Counted from the stretch's first letter, positions 1 through 10,003 are shown. The stretch is 64,000 nucleotides of DNA from Staphylococcus gallinarum (GCF_000875895.1 NZ_JXCF01000003.1:284301-348300); one strand, 5' to 3'. Numbers and translations: made by a program. The notes: generated by a model not told the origin, from the sequence alone.

Positions 1-484
1 GAACGTTTTCGGCATTTTGTACAATTAAACCTAATCCGACAAAGTTTAATGCGTACTGGTTATTAATCTTCATTACATCATAGGGTTGCAACTCGGCCTC
101 TATTAATTGTTGGCTAGCTGCTTTATGACGTGGACTTAGGTTTAGCGTTTTGACAAAGTCATTAAAGGTTCCACCAGGAATAATACCGATAGGGATATCG
201 AGTTCACTATGCATGATTCCATTGATTAATTCATTGACCGTTCCGTCTCCACCCAATATAAAGACAATATCTACATCATCACTATATGACTTTGATTTGA
301 TTTTCTTACAATATTCAATAATATCGCCTTCATTTTCACTTAGTTGAATAGATAGGTGTTTACAAAATGTTGTCAATGCAGCAGTAACGTCACCTAATCC
401 TCGATAAATATCTTTGATACCAGAATGTTCATGGTAAAATAAGACACCATGATTATATTTTTTGTTAGTCAATATATTCACCAT
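1..484 (-). CDS. Diacylglycerol kinase / YegS-type lipid kinase, C-terminus cut off by window edge
   Basis: Reading leftward from ATG at 484, the product starts [20 protein letters not shown]. It carries the diacylglycerol-kinase catalytic signature [10 protein letters not shown], followed by [13 protein letters not shown], the nucleotide-binding glycine loops of the DAGK_cat domain. Family members phosphorylate diacylglycerol or related lipids at the inner membrane face. About 161 residues are visible and the C-terminal half lies outside the window. The Shine-Dalgarno is weak (AGAGAAG close to the ATG). The exact lipid substrate cannot be told from sequence. Confidence 0.85.
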   Translation of the reverse strand, partial: MVNILTNKKYNHGVLFYHEHSGIKDIYRGLGDVTAALTTFCKHLSIQLSENEGDIIEYCKKIKSKSYSDDVDIVFILGGDGTVNELINGIMHSELDIPIGIIPGGTFNDFVKTLNLSPRHKAASQQLIEAELQPYDVMKINNQYALNFVGLGLIVQNAENV

Positions 485-541
485 ACTTCTCTTTATTTAT
501 GTTTAGCAATACCTACTTATTTATTATACCTTTTATAACAA

Positions 542-580
542 TAAAAAAACTATGATGAACCATTCAGTTCACCATAGTTA
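542..580 (-). terminator. Rho-independent terminator of the first POT transporter
   Basis: Arms AACTATG (548-554) and CATAGTT (573-579) extend inward through TGAAC/GTTCA. Read on the minus strand the hairpin is followed by a run of seven T. It lies just past the stop codon of the gene ending at 591. Confidence 0.85.
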
Positions 581-590
581 AGTTTAACAA

Positions 591-2099
591 TTATTTAATT
601 CCTCGCATACCTTTAACAATCTTCGGTACAAAAGCTAAAATAATCACACTGACAATAATTGCTACAGCACCTAAGAATAAGAAATAGTTCTTATAACCAA
701 GTGGCTCAATTAAGTGAACGAGTGATCCATTGATTGCTTGTGCACAGGCATTTGTTAATAACCATAAACTCATCATTTGTGCGTTAAATGCTTTTGGAGC
801 TAACTTAACAGCAGCACTATTACCAGTAGGTGACAGACATAATTCACCAATAACACAGATAATATACGATAAGATGACCCAGTTAACACTAATATGTGAA
901 GCGCCTGCAGAATGACCAATTAAACCAATCATAATATATGATGCCCCTGCTAAAAATGCTCCCAAGACAAATTTAGTTGGTAGACTTGGTTGACGTCGTG
1001 CCATTTTAGCCCAAATCATTGAAACCACTGGTGCTAATAGCACAATGAACAATGGGTTGATTGATTGGAATAATGCTGGACCAAAATCTGATTTCCATCC
1101 GAAGAGATTTAACTTCATATCACTGCTTTCAAATGCATATAAATTAAGTACGTTGGCACCTTGTTCTTGGATTGACCAGAAGAGGACACCAAGAATAAAC
1201 AATGGAATAAATGCTATAACTCTTGAGCGTTCATCATCTGTCACATCTTTACTTCGAATCATAATCGTGAAGTAAATGATTGGTAATGCTACACCTAACA
1301 CGAGTACTGCAGTACTGATAATGTTGAATGATAGGGTACCAGTCAAGCCAGTGATAATTAATACAGCAGCAATAATTATGATCGCAATAGTGAATAATAT
1401 ACCGTATTTCTTTTTCTCACTAGCGCTTAGTGGGTTTGATGCTTTCGTTCCAATTGTACCTAGATTCTTCTTGTTAAATAATACATACCATACTAATCCT
1501 AATGCCATACCGATTGCCGCGATTAAGAATCCACCATGGAAATTACCTGTACCAACGAAATGATTTAAAATTAATGGTGAGATTAATCCACCCATATTAA
1601 CTGACATATAGAAGATAACGAAGCCCGCATCTAGTCTTACGTCATTTTCAGGGTAAAGTCTACCAACAATATTTGAAATATTTGGTTTCATTAGACCAGA
1701 ACCTACAATGATGAAGAACATTGAGATAAATAATCCTATAATATCAAGTGGTAAACTTAAGAAGATATGACCAATAATGATTAATATACCACCGATTAGT
1801 GTTGCTGAACGTGTCCCCGTAACTCTGTCAGCAATCCAACCGCCTAGTACTGAAGTCATATAAATCAATGCACCATAAACTGCCATTACTGACTGTGCAG
1901 TGGCTTTGTCCATACCGAGACCGCCATCTTTAATAGCGAAATACATATAAAAAATGAGTAGTGCGCGCATGCCATAGTAGCTAAATCGTTCCCAAAATTC
2001 TACGAAAAATAATACGCCAAGTCCTTTTGGATGACCGAAAAAGCCTTTTTGTGGGATAGACTGCACGTCTTGCTCATGGGTTGTTGTTTGATTTTGCAT
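591..2099 (-). CDS. POT/PTR-family di-/tripeptide:proton symporter (paralogue 1)
   Basis: 502-residue multispanning membrane protein of the proton-dependent oligopeptide transporter family (DtpT type), about 12-14 hydrophobic segments. The POT signature FWERFSYYGMRALL sits near the N-terminus and contains the ExxER motif used for proton coupling. The ATG at 2099 is preferred over an upstream in-frame TTG because GGACGGGGAA precedes it at good distance. It would import small peptides. A second, divergent POT gene lies immediately upstream in the same orientation, separated by its own terminator, so the two are probably separate transcripts. Confidence 0.92.
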   Translation of the reverse strand: MQNQTTTHEQDVQSIPQKGFFGHPKGLGVLFFVEFWERFSYYGMRALLIFYMYFAIKDGGLGMDKATAQSVMAVYGALIYMTSVLGGWIADRVTGTRSATLIGGILIIIGHIFLSLPLDIIGLFISMFFIIVGSGLMKPNISNIVGRLYPENDVRLDAGFVIFYMSVNMGGLISPLILNHFVGTGNFHGGFLIAAIGMALGLVWYVLFNKKNLGTIGTKASNPLSASEKKKYGILFTIAIIIIAAVLIITGLTGTLSFNIISTAVLVLGVALPIIYFTIMIRSKDVTDDERSRVIAFIPLFILGVLFWSIQEQGANVLNLYAFESSDMKLNLFGWKSDFGPALFQSINPLFIVLLAPVVSMIWAKMARRQPSLPTKFVLGAFLAGASYIMIGLIGHSAGASHISVNWVILSYIICVIGELCLSPTGNSAAVKLAPKAFNAQMMSLWLLTNACAQAINGSLVHLIEPLGYKNYFLFLGAVAIIVSVIILAFVPKIVKGMRGIK

Positions 2100-2293
2100 A
2101 AAACATTCCCCGTCCTTTCTTGATCCCAATAAAAAAATGTATAAAAAAGATTTTACTCCTAATATTATTGAATTTCAATAATATTCTTAAAATAACAATA
2201 TTCCGAATATTCGCATAATTAATTGATAGAATAGGATATCATAAAGATGTATAAAATATAATTATTGTAAAATAACACTTATAAAAAAGACAT

Positions 2294-2323
2294 AAAAAAC
2301 AGTGGTGCATAAATACACCACTG
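2294..2323 (-). terminator. Terminator of the second POT transporter
   Basis: Perfect 8-bp stem CAGTGGTG / CACCACTG (2300-2307 and 2316-2323), followed on the minus strand by six T. Confidence 0.85.
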
Positions 2324-2349
2324 CATTAATATGATTCTATAGACTAATG

Positions 2350-3864
2350 TTAATAAACACCTTTCATAGCACGTTTAACAATAGGTGAAATAACTAACAA
2401 TACAATACCGATAACAACTGCTACAAGTCCTGAATACATGAAATAATCACTTTGATTTATCTTTGTATATACCACTACGAGTTGTGAATTTAGTCCTTGT
2501 GCAGTAGCGTTACTTAGCATCCATAAGCTCATCATTCTAGCTGTAAACGCAATTGGTGCTAATTTAGTCGTTGTTGATAATCCAACAGGTGAGATACATA
2601 ATTCGCCAATCGTGATTAAGAAGAAACTTAATACGAGCCATAATGGATTAACTAGTGATTGTCCAGATGCTAGCGGAATGATCATTACAAGATACGATAA
2701 ACCAGCAACAATTACACCGTATGCAAATTTATGCACAGTTGGAGGATTATGCTTACCTAGTTTCAACCATAATGTAGCAAAGACAGGTGCTAATAAAACG
2801 ATAAAGATAGGATTTAATGATTGTGCCCAAGATGCTGGGATAGAGAAATCAATTAAACCGCCTGTTAAGACAGACATTTCAAGTTGTGTTTTTTTGTCAG
2901 CAAAACTTGCCAAAACTGTAGAACCTTGTTCTTGAATCATCCAAAATGCAACTGACGTAATATAAAGTGGTATGTAACTGTAGATTCTAGAACGTTCTTC
3001 TTTGGTAACATCCTTACTTAATATCATATTCAAGAAAATGTAAATTGGTAAAACGATACCTAATATTGTTACTAATAAACTAAAGTTTTCTAATGATAAT
3101 GCATTATTTAAATGTAGTACAAATAAATATAGTAAAAATAATACGATTACGACAAGTGTGATCAATACAAACTTTTTAATTTCCGGTTTAGTTAATGGGT
3201 TTGGTACATTGCGTCCCGCTAAACCTAAATTCTTTTTGCGTTTGATAGCATAGACAACTAAGCCACAGAACATCCCAATAGCTGCAGCTAAGAAACCAGC
3301 ATGGAAACTCACTCTTGTTTGTAAATAACCAGTGATTAATGGTGCCAATAAACTACCTAAGTTAATCCCCATATAGAATAATGTAAAGGCAGCATCACGA
3401 CGTACATCATTACGATCGTAAAGTTCACCAACTGTTGTGGAAATGTTTGGTTTTAATAGGCCTGTACCTGCTATGATTACGGCCAATGCAATCATTACCA
3501 AAGTTAGATTGTTTGGTAGTGACAATAAGATATGTCCGATCATAATTAAGAATCCACCATAGAAAACAGCATTTTGAGTGCCGGTAATTCTATCAGCAAT
3601 CCAACCACCAATTACACCCGACATATAAATCAATGTTCCGTAGATGGAAACAATTTGCAGTGCGACTGCTTCATCTAAACCGAAACCACCTTTAGCAACG
3701 GTATAGTATAAATAATAGATTAATATGGCTTTCATACCATAGTAACTGAATCTCTCCCAAAATTCAGTGAAGAATAACGTGCTTAGTCCTTTTGGATGTC
3801 CGAAGAAACCTGTACGTGGTGTACTTTCCATAATTTCTTCGTGCGTATAATTAACCTTTCTCAT
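2350..3864 (-). CDS. POT/PTR-family di-/tripeptide:proton symporter (paralogue 2)
   Basis: 504-residue multispanning protein with the same signature (FWERFSYYGMKAIL) and the same overall plan as its neighbour, but clearly diverged in sequence, so this is an old duplication or separate acquisition rather than a recent tandem copy. The ATG at 3864 follows GGGGAGGGAA at ideal spacing; the in-frame TTG 15 bases upstream overlaps that site and is unlikely. Likely role is proton-driven import of di- and tripeptides. Substrate differences between the two copies cannot be read from sequence. Confidence 0.92.
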   Translation of the reverse strand: MRKVNYTHEEIMESTPRTGFFGHPKGLSTLFFTEFWERFSYYGMKAILIYYLYYTVAKGGFGLDEAVALQIVSIYGTLIYMSGVIGGWIADRITGTQNAVFYGGFLIMIGHILLSLPNNLTLVMIALAVIIAGTGLLKPNISTTVGELYDRNDVRRDAAFTLFYMGINLGSLLAPLITGYLQTRVSFHAGFLAAAIGMFCGLVVYAIKRKKNLGLAGRNVPNPLTKPEIKKFVLITLVVIVLFLLYLFVLHLNNALSLENFSLLVTILGIVLPIYIFLNMILSKDVTKEERSRIYSYIPLYITSVAFWMIQEQGSTVLASFADKKTQLEMSVLTGGLIDFSIPASWAQSLNPIFIVLLAPVFATLWLKLGKHNPPTVHKFAYGVIVAGLSYLVMIIPLASGQSLVNPLWLVLSFFLITIGELCISPVGLSTTTKLAPIAFTARMMSLWMLSNATAQGLNSQLVVVYTKINQSDYFMYSGLVAVVIGIVLLVISPIVKRAMKGVY

Positions 3865-3991
3865 AAATTCCCTCCCCAATTATAGTTGGATTAATTTTAT
3901 ACTGTTTTTATAAAAATGACAAGTGTATGTATTATTTGTACAATATTAAATGCTAAATGATTTGTTTGGACTTTTGTGCTGTTTATTTATT

Positions 3992-4023
3992 AAAAAAGTG
4001 ACGAAAACAGATGTTTTCGTCAC
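3992..4023 (-). terminator. Terminator downstream of queF
   Basis: Perfect 11-bp stem GTGACGAAAAC / GTTTTCGTCAC with a 4-base loop, followed on the minus strand by TTTTTT. Confidence 0.9.
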
Positions 4024-4054
4024 TGATGATGCTCTTTATAATTATAAGAAATGT

Positions 4055-4555
4055 TTAACGGTTGTCTATTTTTTCAGGGTAGAGGTCATGATTCATTAAT
4101 CTGTGCTCTGCCATTTTTTCATATTTAGAATTAGGACGACCATAATTGGTATATGGATCAATTGAAATCCCACCACGTGGCGTGAATTTCCCCCATACTT
4201 CTATATAATGTGGATCCATTAACTCGATAAGATCATTCATTATTATATTCATACAGTCTTCATGGAAATCTCCATGATTTCTAAAGCTGAATAAGTAAAG
4301 TTTTAATGATTTAGATTCTACCATTTTAATATTAGGGATATAAGAGATATAAATCGTCGCAAAATCAGGTTGACCTGTGATCGGACATAAAGATGTAAAT
4401 TCAGGACAGTTGAATTTAACGAAATAATCTCTACCTTGGTGTTTATTATCGAATGACTCGAGTACGTCTGGGCGGTAATCAAAATCATATTGATTATTTT
4501 GGTTACCTAATAGTGTAATATCTTGTAATTCATCTTTGTTGCGGCCTTCAGCCAT
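4055..4555 (-). CDS. queF: NADPH-dependent 7-cyano-7-deazaguanine reductase QueF
   Basis: 166 residues, the short monomodular QueF type. It reduces preQ0 to preQ1 in queuosine biosynthesis. Visible motifs are the catalytic Cys57 in [10 protein letters not shown] with Asp64 as proton donor, and the family hallmark [21 protein letters not shown] region that binds NADPH and substrate. AAAGGAGCGATTT precedes the ATG. The EamA transporter just upstream points the same way; the gap is 34 bp, so co-transcription is likely. Confidence 0.97.
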   Translation of the reverse strand: MAEGRNKDELQDITLLGNQNNQYDFDYRPDVLESFDNKHQGRDYFVKFNCPEFTSLCPITGQPDFATIYISYIPNIKMVESKSLKLYLFSFRNHGDFHEDCMNIIMNDLIELMDPHYIEVWGKFTPRGGISIDPYTNYGRPNSKYEKMAEHRLMNHDLYPEKIDNR

Positions 4556-4589
4556 ATAAATCGCTCCTTTTAAGATATATTTTTAGCAT

Positions 4590-5456
4590 TTATTTCTGTA
4601 TGTCAATGGGTTGTCGGCGTGCTTTTTCAAACATGTAGTAACTAGATCCTATAATAATGATATAACCTAAAATTGCATATAGATCTGGTGACTCTCCAAA
4701 GAGAATAAAGCCAAATAATGCAGTAAATACAATGGATGCATAGGTGAATATCGAAATGTCTTTTGCTGGTGCAAAGCTATAGGCAAGTGTGATACCAATC
4801 TGACCAATGGCTGCAGCTAATCCGGCGCCTAATAAATAGAGACACTGTAACCACGACATAGGTTCAAATGTAAAAATCGTGAATGGAATTAACACGATGA
4901 TTGAAAAGAATGAAAAGTAAAATACAATTGTATATGGTGCTTCTCTAGAACTTAGAGCGCGTACACATGTATAAGCTGCTGCGGCAAAAATACCAGAGAA
5001 CAAACCACCGATAGCAGGAATCACTGACGAAGAGAACTCAGGTTTAACTACAAAGAGCATACCGAAGATCGCCACAATCATAGCTATAAATTGATAGTTG
5101 CGTACTTTTTCATTTAAGAATAATAAGCTAAGTAAAATAGTCCAAAATGGATTTAATTTCATCAATGTATCTGCGTCACTTAATATCATATGATCAATGG
5201 CATAAATATTAAGTAATACACCAATTAAACCAAAGGTTGATCTAGAGATAAGTAATGGCTGACTACTTAGTTTACCAAATAGAGGTTGCTTGTATTTAAA
5301 TATGAAATAGAGAGGTATAAACATAGCTACTAAGTTTCTGGCTAATGACTTTTGAAATACAGGTAAATCGCCTGCTAAGCGAAAGAATACTGACATAAAG
5401 CTAAAGCCAATAGCAGAAATTAAAATAGCGATGATACCTTTAACTTTAGGATTCAA
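4590..5456 (-). CDS. EamA/DMT-superfamily permease
   Basis: 288 residues with ten predicted membrane segments arranged as two EamA repeats (roughly residues 5-140 and 150-280), the drug/metabolite transporter plan. The start is TTG at 5456, preceded by GAGGCG; no ATG lies nearby in frame. Substrate unknown; homologues export or import small metabolites. An SOS-box-like palindrome lies about 107 bp upstream (5563-5576). The gene is followed closely by queF in the same direction. Confidence 0.88.
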   Translation of the reverse strand: MNPKVKGIIAILISAIGFSFMSVFFRLAGDLPVFQKSLARNLVAMFIPLYFIFKYKQPLFGKLSSQPLLISRSTFGLIGVLLNIYAIDHMILSDADTLMKLNPFWTILLSLLFLNEKVRNYQFIAMIVAIFGMLFVVKPEFSSSVIPAIGGLFSGIFAAAAYTCVRALSSREAPYTIVFYFSFFSIIVLIPFTIFTFEPMSWLQCLYLLGAGLAAAIGQIGITLAYSFAPAKDISIFTYASIVFTALFGFILFGESPDLYAILGYIIIIGSSYYMFEKARRQPIDIQK

Positions 5457-5562
5457 TAGTATCGCCTCAATTTTAAAAATTTGACGTATCTATATTAGCA
5501 TAAATATTTAAAACATGTATATATGGTTGAAATTAGGGAAGTAATATAATATCATATAAATA

Positions 5563-5576
5563 CGAACAAACGTTCT
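5563..5576 (-). promoter_or_regulatory. Candidate LexA (SOS) box, 13 of 14 matches
   Basis: CGAACAAACGTTCT differs at one position from the Gram-positive LexA consensus CGAACRNRYGTTYG. It sits upstream of the EamA permease on the minus strand and far from nrdI on the plus strand. The perfect box before uvrB (37908) is its best comparison in this window. Confidence 0.45.
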
Positions 5577-5867
5577 CTTTTATCTTGGACTTTGTTCAAA
5601 TTAAATTCTAGAAAAAGTAAAGCAAATTTTTTGAATATTTTATACAACATAATTGGCGCAATGTGCAAAACAACGGTATATAGCGCTTTGTATAACTTTT
5701 AGAAAAATCAAATAAAATGAACGGAATTTTAGTAAAAAAATTTTTTTAAAGTTAAGAGTTCAATTTAAAGTTGAATTGGTGCCATTTTCATTCCGTTTTC
5801 AAAATTTGTCCACAGTTTCCTAAAATAAAAAGGCTTTTAATCGTCTTCGGACTTATGTATAATGAAA

Positions 5868-5914
5868 CACATAATATAGTATTAACGACAGAACCGAAAC
5901 ACTATATATTGTGT
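5868..5914 (+). promoter_or_regulatory. Candidate NrdR box pair A
   Basis: ACACTATATATTGTGT (5899-5914) fits the NrdR-box pattern. A weaker copy, CACATAATATAGTATT, starts at 5868, 31 bp upstream, about three helical turns, the spacing typical of paired NrdR boxes. NrdR is the ATP/dATP-sensing repressor of ribonucleotide reductase operons. The 5899 site is embedded in a longer perfect palindrome (AACCGAAACAC / GTGTTTCGGTT, 5892-5921). Confidence 0.6.
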
Positions 5915-6028
5915 TTCGGTTTCAAGTCACTTTATATATAATAAACCAAATTTCAAGTAAAATCACACTGGTTTAGCCACTTAATCATGACAAATATAGT
6001 AGTAATACTTCAAAAATGTATTTTTGCA

Positions 6029-6066
6029 TCACTATATGTAGATGACATGATCACTATATATTGTGT
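6029..6066 (+). promoter_or_regulatory. Candidate NrdR box pair B
   Basis: TCACTATATATTGTGT (6051-6066) shares the 14-base core of the 5899 site, with TCACTATATGTAGATG 22 bp upstream, about two helical turns. This pair lies 120-160 bp before nrdI and is the more likely promoter-proximal operator. Confidence 0.6.
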
Positions 6067-6186
6067 TTTTAAATAATATGATTTTCTATGGGGCATTACA
6101 CGATTGAAATTAGGTGAATAGATTAGTGGAATAATATGATTTTCCATATTTAATGGATAGATCAAAGATAGAAAGTAGGTGTGCCG

Positions 6187-6585
6187 ATGAAGGTTGTTTA
6201 TTTTTCATTTTCCGGTAATGTGCGACGCTTTATTACCAGAGCAGAATTGAAGAATACGATGGAAATTACGCAGAATAATTGCACGGAAAGATTGGATGAA
6301 CCGTTCATTATGGTCACTGGTACAATTGGTTTTGGTGAAATTCCACAACCTGTACAAGCATTTTTAGAGATTAATCATGATTTGATTAGAGCGGTAGCAG
6401 CAAGTGGTAATCGAAATTGGGGACAAAATTTCGCCAAAGCTGGACGCGCTATTTCGGAACAATATAACGTTCCATTATTAATGAAGTTTGAAGTTCAAGG
6501 CACAAAGGAAGACATTAGCGAATTTAAAGATAAGGTGGGGCATTTTAATGAAGATAATAGACGAGAAGAAATACAATCATATTGA
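6187..6585 (+). CDS. nrdI: Flavodoxin-like NrdI, activator of class Ib ribonucleotide reductase
   Basis: 132 residues. It supplies oxidant to assemble the dimanganese-tyrosyl radical cofactor of NrdF. The FMN phosphate loop is visible as SFSGNVRRF near the N-terminus, with the flavin-binding segments [13 protein letters not shown] and [15 protein letters not shown]. The ATG at 6187 (six bases after AGGTG) gives the usual family length; an upstream in-frame GTG at 6181 overlaps the binding site. First gene of nrdIEF; its 3' end overlaps nrdE by 38 bp, suggesting coupled translation. Confidence 0.97.
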   Translation: MKVVYFSFSGNVRRFITRAELKNTMEITQNNCTERLDEPFIMVTGTIGFGEIPQPVQAFLEINHDLIRAVAASGNRNWGQNFAKAGRAISEQYNVPLLMKFEVQGTKEDISEFKDKVGHFNEDNRREEIQSY

Positions 6586-8653
6586 ATTAAATAACGAAGT
6601 TACCAAGCGTAAAGACAATGGTTTTTTCAATTTAGAAAAGGACCAAGAGGCGTTAACAGTATATTTAGAAGAAATCCAAGACAAGACAATTTACTTTGAT
6701 AGTGAGCTAGAACGCCTACACTACCTCGTCGACAACGACTTCTATTTTGATGTTTTTGAAGTTTATTCAGAAGCAGATCTTCAAGAAATTACTGATTTTG
6801 CTAAGCAAATTGAATTCAATTTTGCAAGTTACATGTCAGCTAGTAAATTCTTTAAAGATTATGCATTAAAAACAAATGACAAGAGTCAATATCTAGAAGA
6901 TTATAAACAGCACGTTGTAATTGTTGCACTTTATCTTGCTAATGGTCATAAGGCAACAGCTAAGCAATTTATCTCAGCTATGATTGAACAACGTTACCAA
7001 CCGGCGACACCTACATTCTTAAATGCAGGACGTGCTCGTCGTGGTGAATTAGTATCATGTTTCTTATTAGAAGTAGATGATAGTTTAAATTCAATTAACT
7101 TTATCGATGCAACAGCTAAACAATTAAGTAAAATTGGTGGCGGTGTAGCGATTAATTTATCTAAATTACGTGCACGTGGTGAAGCGATTAAAGGCATTAA
7201 AGGTGTTGCAAAGGGTGTACTTCCAGTTGCTAAGTCATTAGAAGGTGGATTTAGCTACGCAGACCAATTAGGACAACGCCCAGGCGCTGGTGCTGTATAT
7301 TTAAATATCTTCCACTATGATGTTGAAGAGTTTTTAGATACTAAGAAGGTTAATGCTGATGAAGATTTACGTTTATCTACGATTTCTACTGGTTTAATCG
7401 TACCTTCAAAGTTCTTTGATTTAGCTAAGGAAGGCAAGGATTTCCACATGTTTGCACCACATACAGTATATAAAGAGTATGGGGTAACTTTGGATGATAT
7501 TGATTTAGAAGCTTATTATGATGAATTAGTAGCTAATCCAAACATTGATAAGAAGAAAAAAGATGCACGTGAAATGTTGAATATGATTGCTCAAACACAA
7601 TTACAATCAGGTTATCCATATTTAATGTTTAAGGATAATGCGAATAAAGTACATGCTAACTCAGATATCGGCCAAATTAAAATGAGTAACTTGTGTACGG
7701 AAATCTTCCAATTACAAGAAACATCAATCATCAATGACTATGGTACAGAAGATGAAATTAAACGTGATATTTCATGTAACTTAGGTTCATTAAATATTGT
7801 GAATGTAATGGAATCAGGTAAATTTAAAGATTCTGTTCACACAGGTATGGATGCATTGACAGTGGTAAGTGACGAAGCAGATATTCAGAATGCACCTGGT
7901 GTTAAAAAAGCTAACAGTGAACTGCATTCAGTTGGACTAGGTGTTATGAACTTGCACGGTTATCTAGCTAAAAACAAAATTGGATATGAATCTGAAGAAG
8001 CGAAAGATTTTGCTAATATCTTCTTCATGATGATGAATTATTATTCAATAGAACGTTCAATGGAAATAGCTAAAGAGCGTCAAGAAACATATGTAGGTTT
8101 CGAAAAGTCGGACTATGCTAATGGAAAATATTTTGACTTCTATACGTCACAAACATTTGCACCACAATACGAGAAAGTACGTAAATTGTTTGATGGTTTA
8201 GAAATTCCAACACCTGAAGATTGGAAAGCATTGCAACAACAAGTTGAAACACATGGTTTATTCCATGCGTATCGTTTAGCAATTGCACCAACACAAAGTA
8301 TTTCTTATGTACAAAATGCTACAAGCTCTGTTATGCCAATTGTTGATCAAATTGAGAGACGTACTTATGGTAATGCGGAAACATTTTATCCAATGCCATT
8401 CTTATCACCAGAAACAATGTGGTACTATAAATCAGCATTTAATACTGACCAAATGAAATTAATCGATTTAATTTCTACAATTCAAACACATGTGGATCAA
8501 GGTATCTCAACAATTCTATATGTGAATTCAGAAATATCTACACGTGAATTGTCTAGACTCTATGTCTATGCACATCATAAAGGATTAAAGTCTTTATACT
8601 ACACTAGAAATAAATTATTAAGTGTTGAAGAATGTACAAGTTGCTCAATCTAG
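6548..8653 (+). CDS. nrdE: Class Ib ribonucleoside-diphosphate reductase, large subunit
   Basis: 701 residues. NrdE reduces ribonucleoside diphosphates to deoxy forms, together with NrdF. Visible features are an N-terminal RNR_N region, the barrel motif [23 protein letters not shown] opening with substrate-site residues and the first redox cysteine, the active-site loop [11 protein letters not shown] containing the thiyl-radical cysteine, and the C-terminal thioredoxin-accessible pair CTSC. There is no ATP-cone, as expected for class Ib. The ATG at 6548 follows AGGTGGGG. An in-frame upstream extension lacks a binding site and is rejected. Confidence 0.98.
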   Translation: MKIIDEKKYNHIELNNEVTKRKDNGFFNLEKDQEALTVYLEEIQDKTIYFDSELERLHYLVDNDFYFDVFEVYSEADLQEITDFAKQIEFNFASYMSASKFFKDYALKTNDKSQYLEDYKQHVVIVALYLANGHKATAKQFISAMIEQRYQPATPTFLNAGRARRGELVSCFLLEVDDSLNSINFIDATAKQLSKIGGGVAINLSKLRARGEAIKGIKGVAKGVLPVAKSLEGGFSYADQLGQRPGAGAVYLNIFHYDVEEFLDTKKVNADEDLRLSTISTGLIVPSKFFDLAKEGKDFHMFAPHTVYKEYGVTLDDIDLEAYYDELVANPNIDKKKKDAREMLNMIAQTQLQSGYPYLMFKDNANKVHANSDIGQIKMSNLCTEIFQLQETSIINDYGTEDEIKRDISCNLGSLNIVNVMESGKFKDSVHTGMDALTVVSDEADIQNAPGVKKANSELHSVGLGVMNLHGYLAKNKIGYESEEAKDFANIFFMMMNYYSIERSMEIAKERQETYVGFEKSDYANGKYFDFYTSQTFAPQYEKVRKLFDGLEIPTPEDWKALQQQVETHGLFHAYRLAIAPTQSISYVQNATSSVMPIVDQIERRTYGNAETFYPMPFLSPETMWYYKSAFNTDQMKLIDLISTIQTHVDQGISTILYVNSEISTRELSRLYVYAHHKGLKSLYYTRNKLLSVEECTSCSI

Positions 8654-8673
8654 TTTTAGTGAAACACGACGAA

Positions 8674-8845
8674 AGTGATTATTAACGTAAGTGAACACAA
8701 CAGTTTAATATTTACATCAATGAATAAGAAACCCATCGTTAACAGCGAATCGTAACTTTAATATTAGGGCGGTAAGAGGGTCTTAATATATTAACGATTT
8801 AGCTGTTAACTTTGTGTGCTTATGTTGTCACTGTAAATAATCGCT
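8674..8845 (+). other. Extended inverted-repeat element between nrdE and nrdF
   Basis: The spacer can fold into a long rod: outer arms AGTGATTATT (8674-8683) with AATAATCGCT (8836-8845), a middle match ACACAA with TTGTGT, and an inner perfect pair GTTAACAGC (8738-8746) with GCTGTTAAC (8802-8810), continued by CGAATCGT/ACGATTT. It ends about 40 bases before nrdF. It could stabilise, process or attenuate the operon mRNA; no known RNA family was recognised. Confidence 0.5.
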
Positions 8846-8885
8846 ATTTAAATAAATTTATACTGGAATAGGAGACATTATCTAA

Positions 8886-9854
8886 ATGAAAGCAGTCAAT
8901 TGGAATACTCAAGAAGACATGACAAATATGTTTTGGCGACAAAATATTTCACAAATGTGGGTAGAAACGGAATTCAAAGTTTCTAAGGATATAGCAAGTT
9001 GGAAGACGTTAACAGATGCAGAAAAAAATGCTTTTAAAAAAGCGTTAGCTGGTTTAACTGGTTTGGATACACATCAAGCAGATGATGGTATGCCACTTAT
9101 CATGTTACATACAACAGATTTACGTAAAAAAGCTGTATATTCTTTCATGGCAATGATGGAACAAATTCATGCTAAAAGTTATTCTCATATTTTTACGACA
9201 TTACTTCCCTCAAGCGAAACAAACTACTTATTAGATAAATGGGTTATTGAAGAACCTCATTTAAAATATAAATCAGATAAAATTATCGAAAACTACCATA
9301 AATTATGGGGCAAAGAAGCTTCAATCTATGATCAATATATTGCACGTGTATCAAGTGTATTCTTAGAAACATTCTTATTCTACTCAGGTTTCTATTATCC
9401 TCTATATCTTGCTGGGCAAGGTAGAATGACAACGTCTGGTGAAATTATTCGTAAAATCTTACTTGATGAATCAATACATGGTGTGTTTACTGGAATGGAT
9501 GCACAAAGTTTAAGAAACGAGTTATCAGAAAGTGAAAAGCAACAAGCTGATCAAGAAATGTATAAATTATTAGATGATTTATATAAAAATGAAGTGTCTT
9601 ATACACATTCACTATATGATGAAATTGGTTTATCTGAAGATGTATTGAATTATGTTCGATACAACGGTAATAAAGCATTATCAAACCTTGGATTTGAACC
9701 ATACTTTGAAGAAAGAGAGTTCAATCCAATTATCGAGAATGCTTTAGATACATCAACTAAAAACCATGATTTCTTCTCTGTTAAAGGTGACGGTTACACA
9801 CTTGCATTGAATGTTGAAGCATTGACAGATGAAGATTTTATCTTTGAGGATTAA
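8886..9854 (+). CDS. nrdF: Class Ib ribonucleotide reductase small subunit
   Basis: 322 residues, ferritin-like helical protein holding the metal-tyrosyl radical that NrdE uses. Carboxylate and histidine ligands are visible in TGLDTHQADDGMP, MEQIHAKSYSHIF and ILLDESIHGVFTG. The C-terminal acidic tail (DEDFIFED) would dock onto NrdE. AGGAGACATT precedes the ATG. It is separated from nrdE by a 232-bp structured spacer but is otherwise the last gene of nrdIEF, followed by a strong terminator. Confidence 0.98.
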   Translation: MKAVNWNTQEDMTNMFWRQNISQMWVETEFKVSKDIASWKTLTDAEKNAFKKALAGLTGLDTHQADDGMPLIMLHTTDLRKKAVYSFMAMMEQIHAKSYSHIFTTLLPSSETNYLLDKWVIEEPHLKYKSDKIIENYHKLWGKEASIYDQYIARVSSVFLETFLFYSGFYYPLYLAGQGRMTTSGEIIRKILLDESIHGVFTGMDAQSLRNELSESEKQQADQEMYKLLDDLYKNEVSYTHSLYDEIGLSEDVLNYVRYNGNKALSNLGFEPYFEEREFNPIIENALDTSTKNHDFFSVKGDGYTLALNVEALTDEDFIFED

Positions 9855-9955
9855 TCTTTTTTGCTAAGTAATTAAATATATCAGTGATTATCGATGCATA
9901 TTGTTATTGAAGTGGTGATGTGTTTAAGATAATTATTGTTATAGTAAAATATTAA

Positions 9956-9992
9956 GAAAAAAGCTTCGCTCTAAGTAGAGTGAAGCTTTTTT
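9956..9992 (+). terminator. Terminator of the nrdIEF operon
   Basis: Stem AAGCTTCGCTCT / AGAGTGAAGCTT (9961-9972, 9977-9988) with loop AAGT, then TTTTTT; A-rich 5' flank makes it potentially bidirectional. Confidence 0.9.
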
Positions 9993-10003
9993 AGTTATTA
10001 CTT

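Larger units (their letters stand above)
5457..6186. other. Intergenic region between divergent EamA and nrd transcription units
   Basis: 730 bp, AT-rich, without an ORF. It holds an SOS-box-like sequence near the EamA side and a set of NrdR-box-like palindromes upstream of nrdI, listed separately. The rest shows nothing recognisable. Confidence 0.7.

Noticed and set aside
150..347. Plus-strand ORF inside the lipid kinase
   Set aside because: Antisense to conserved GGDGT-type kinase coding sequence.
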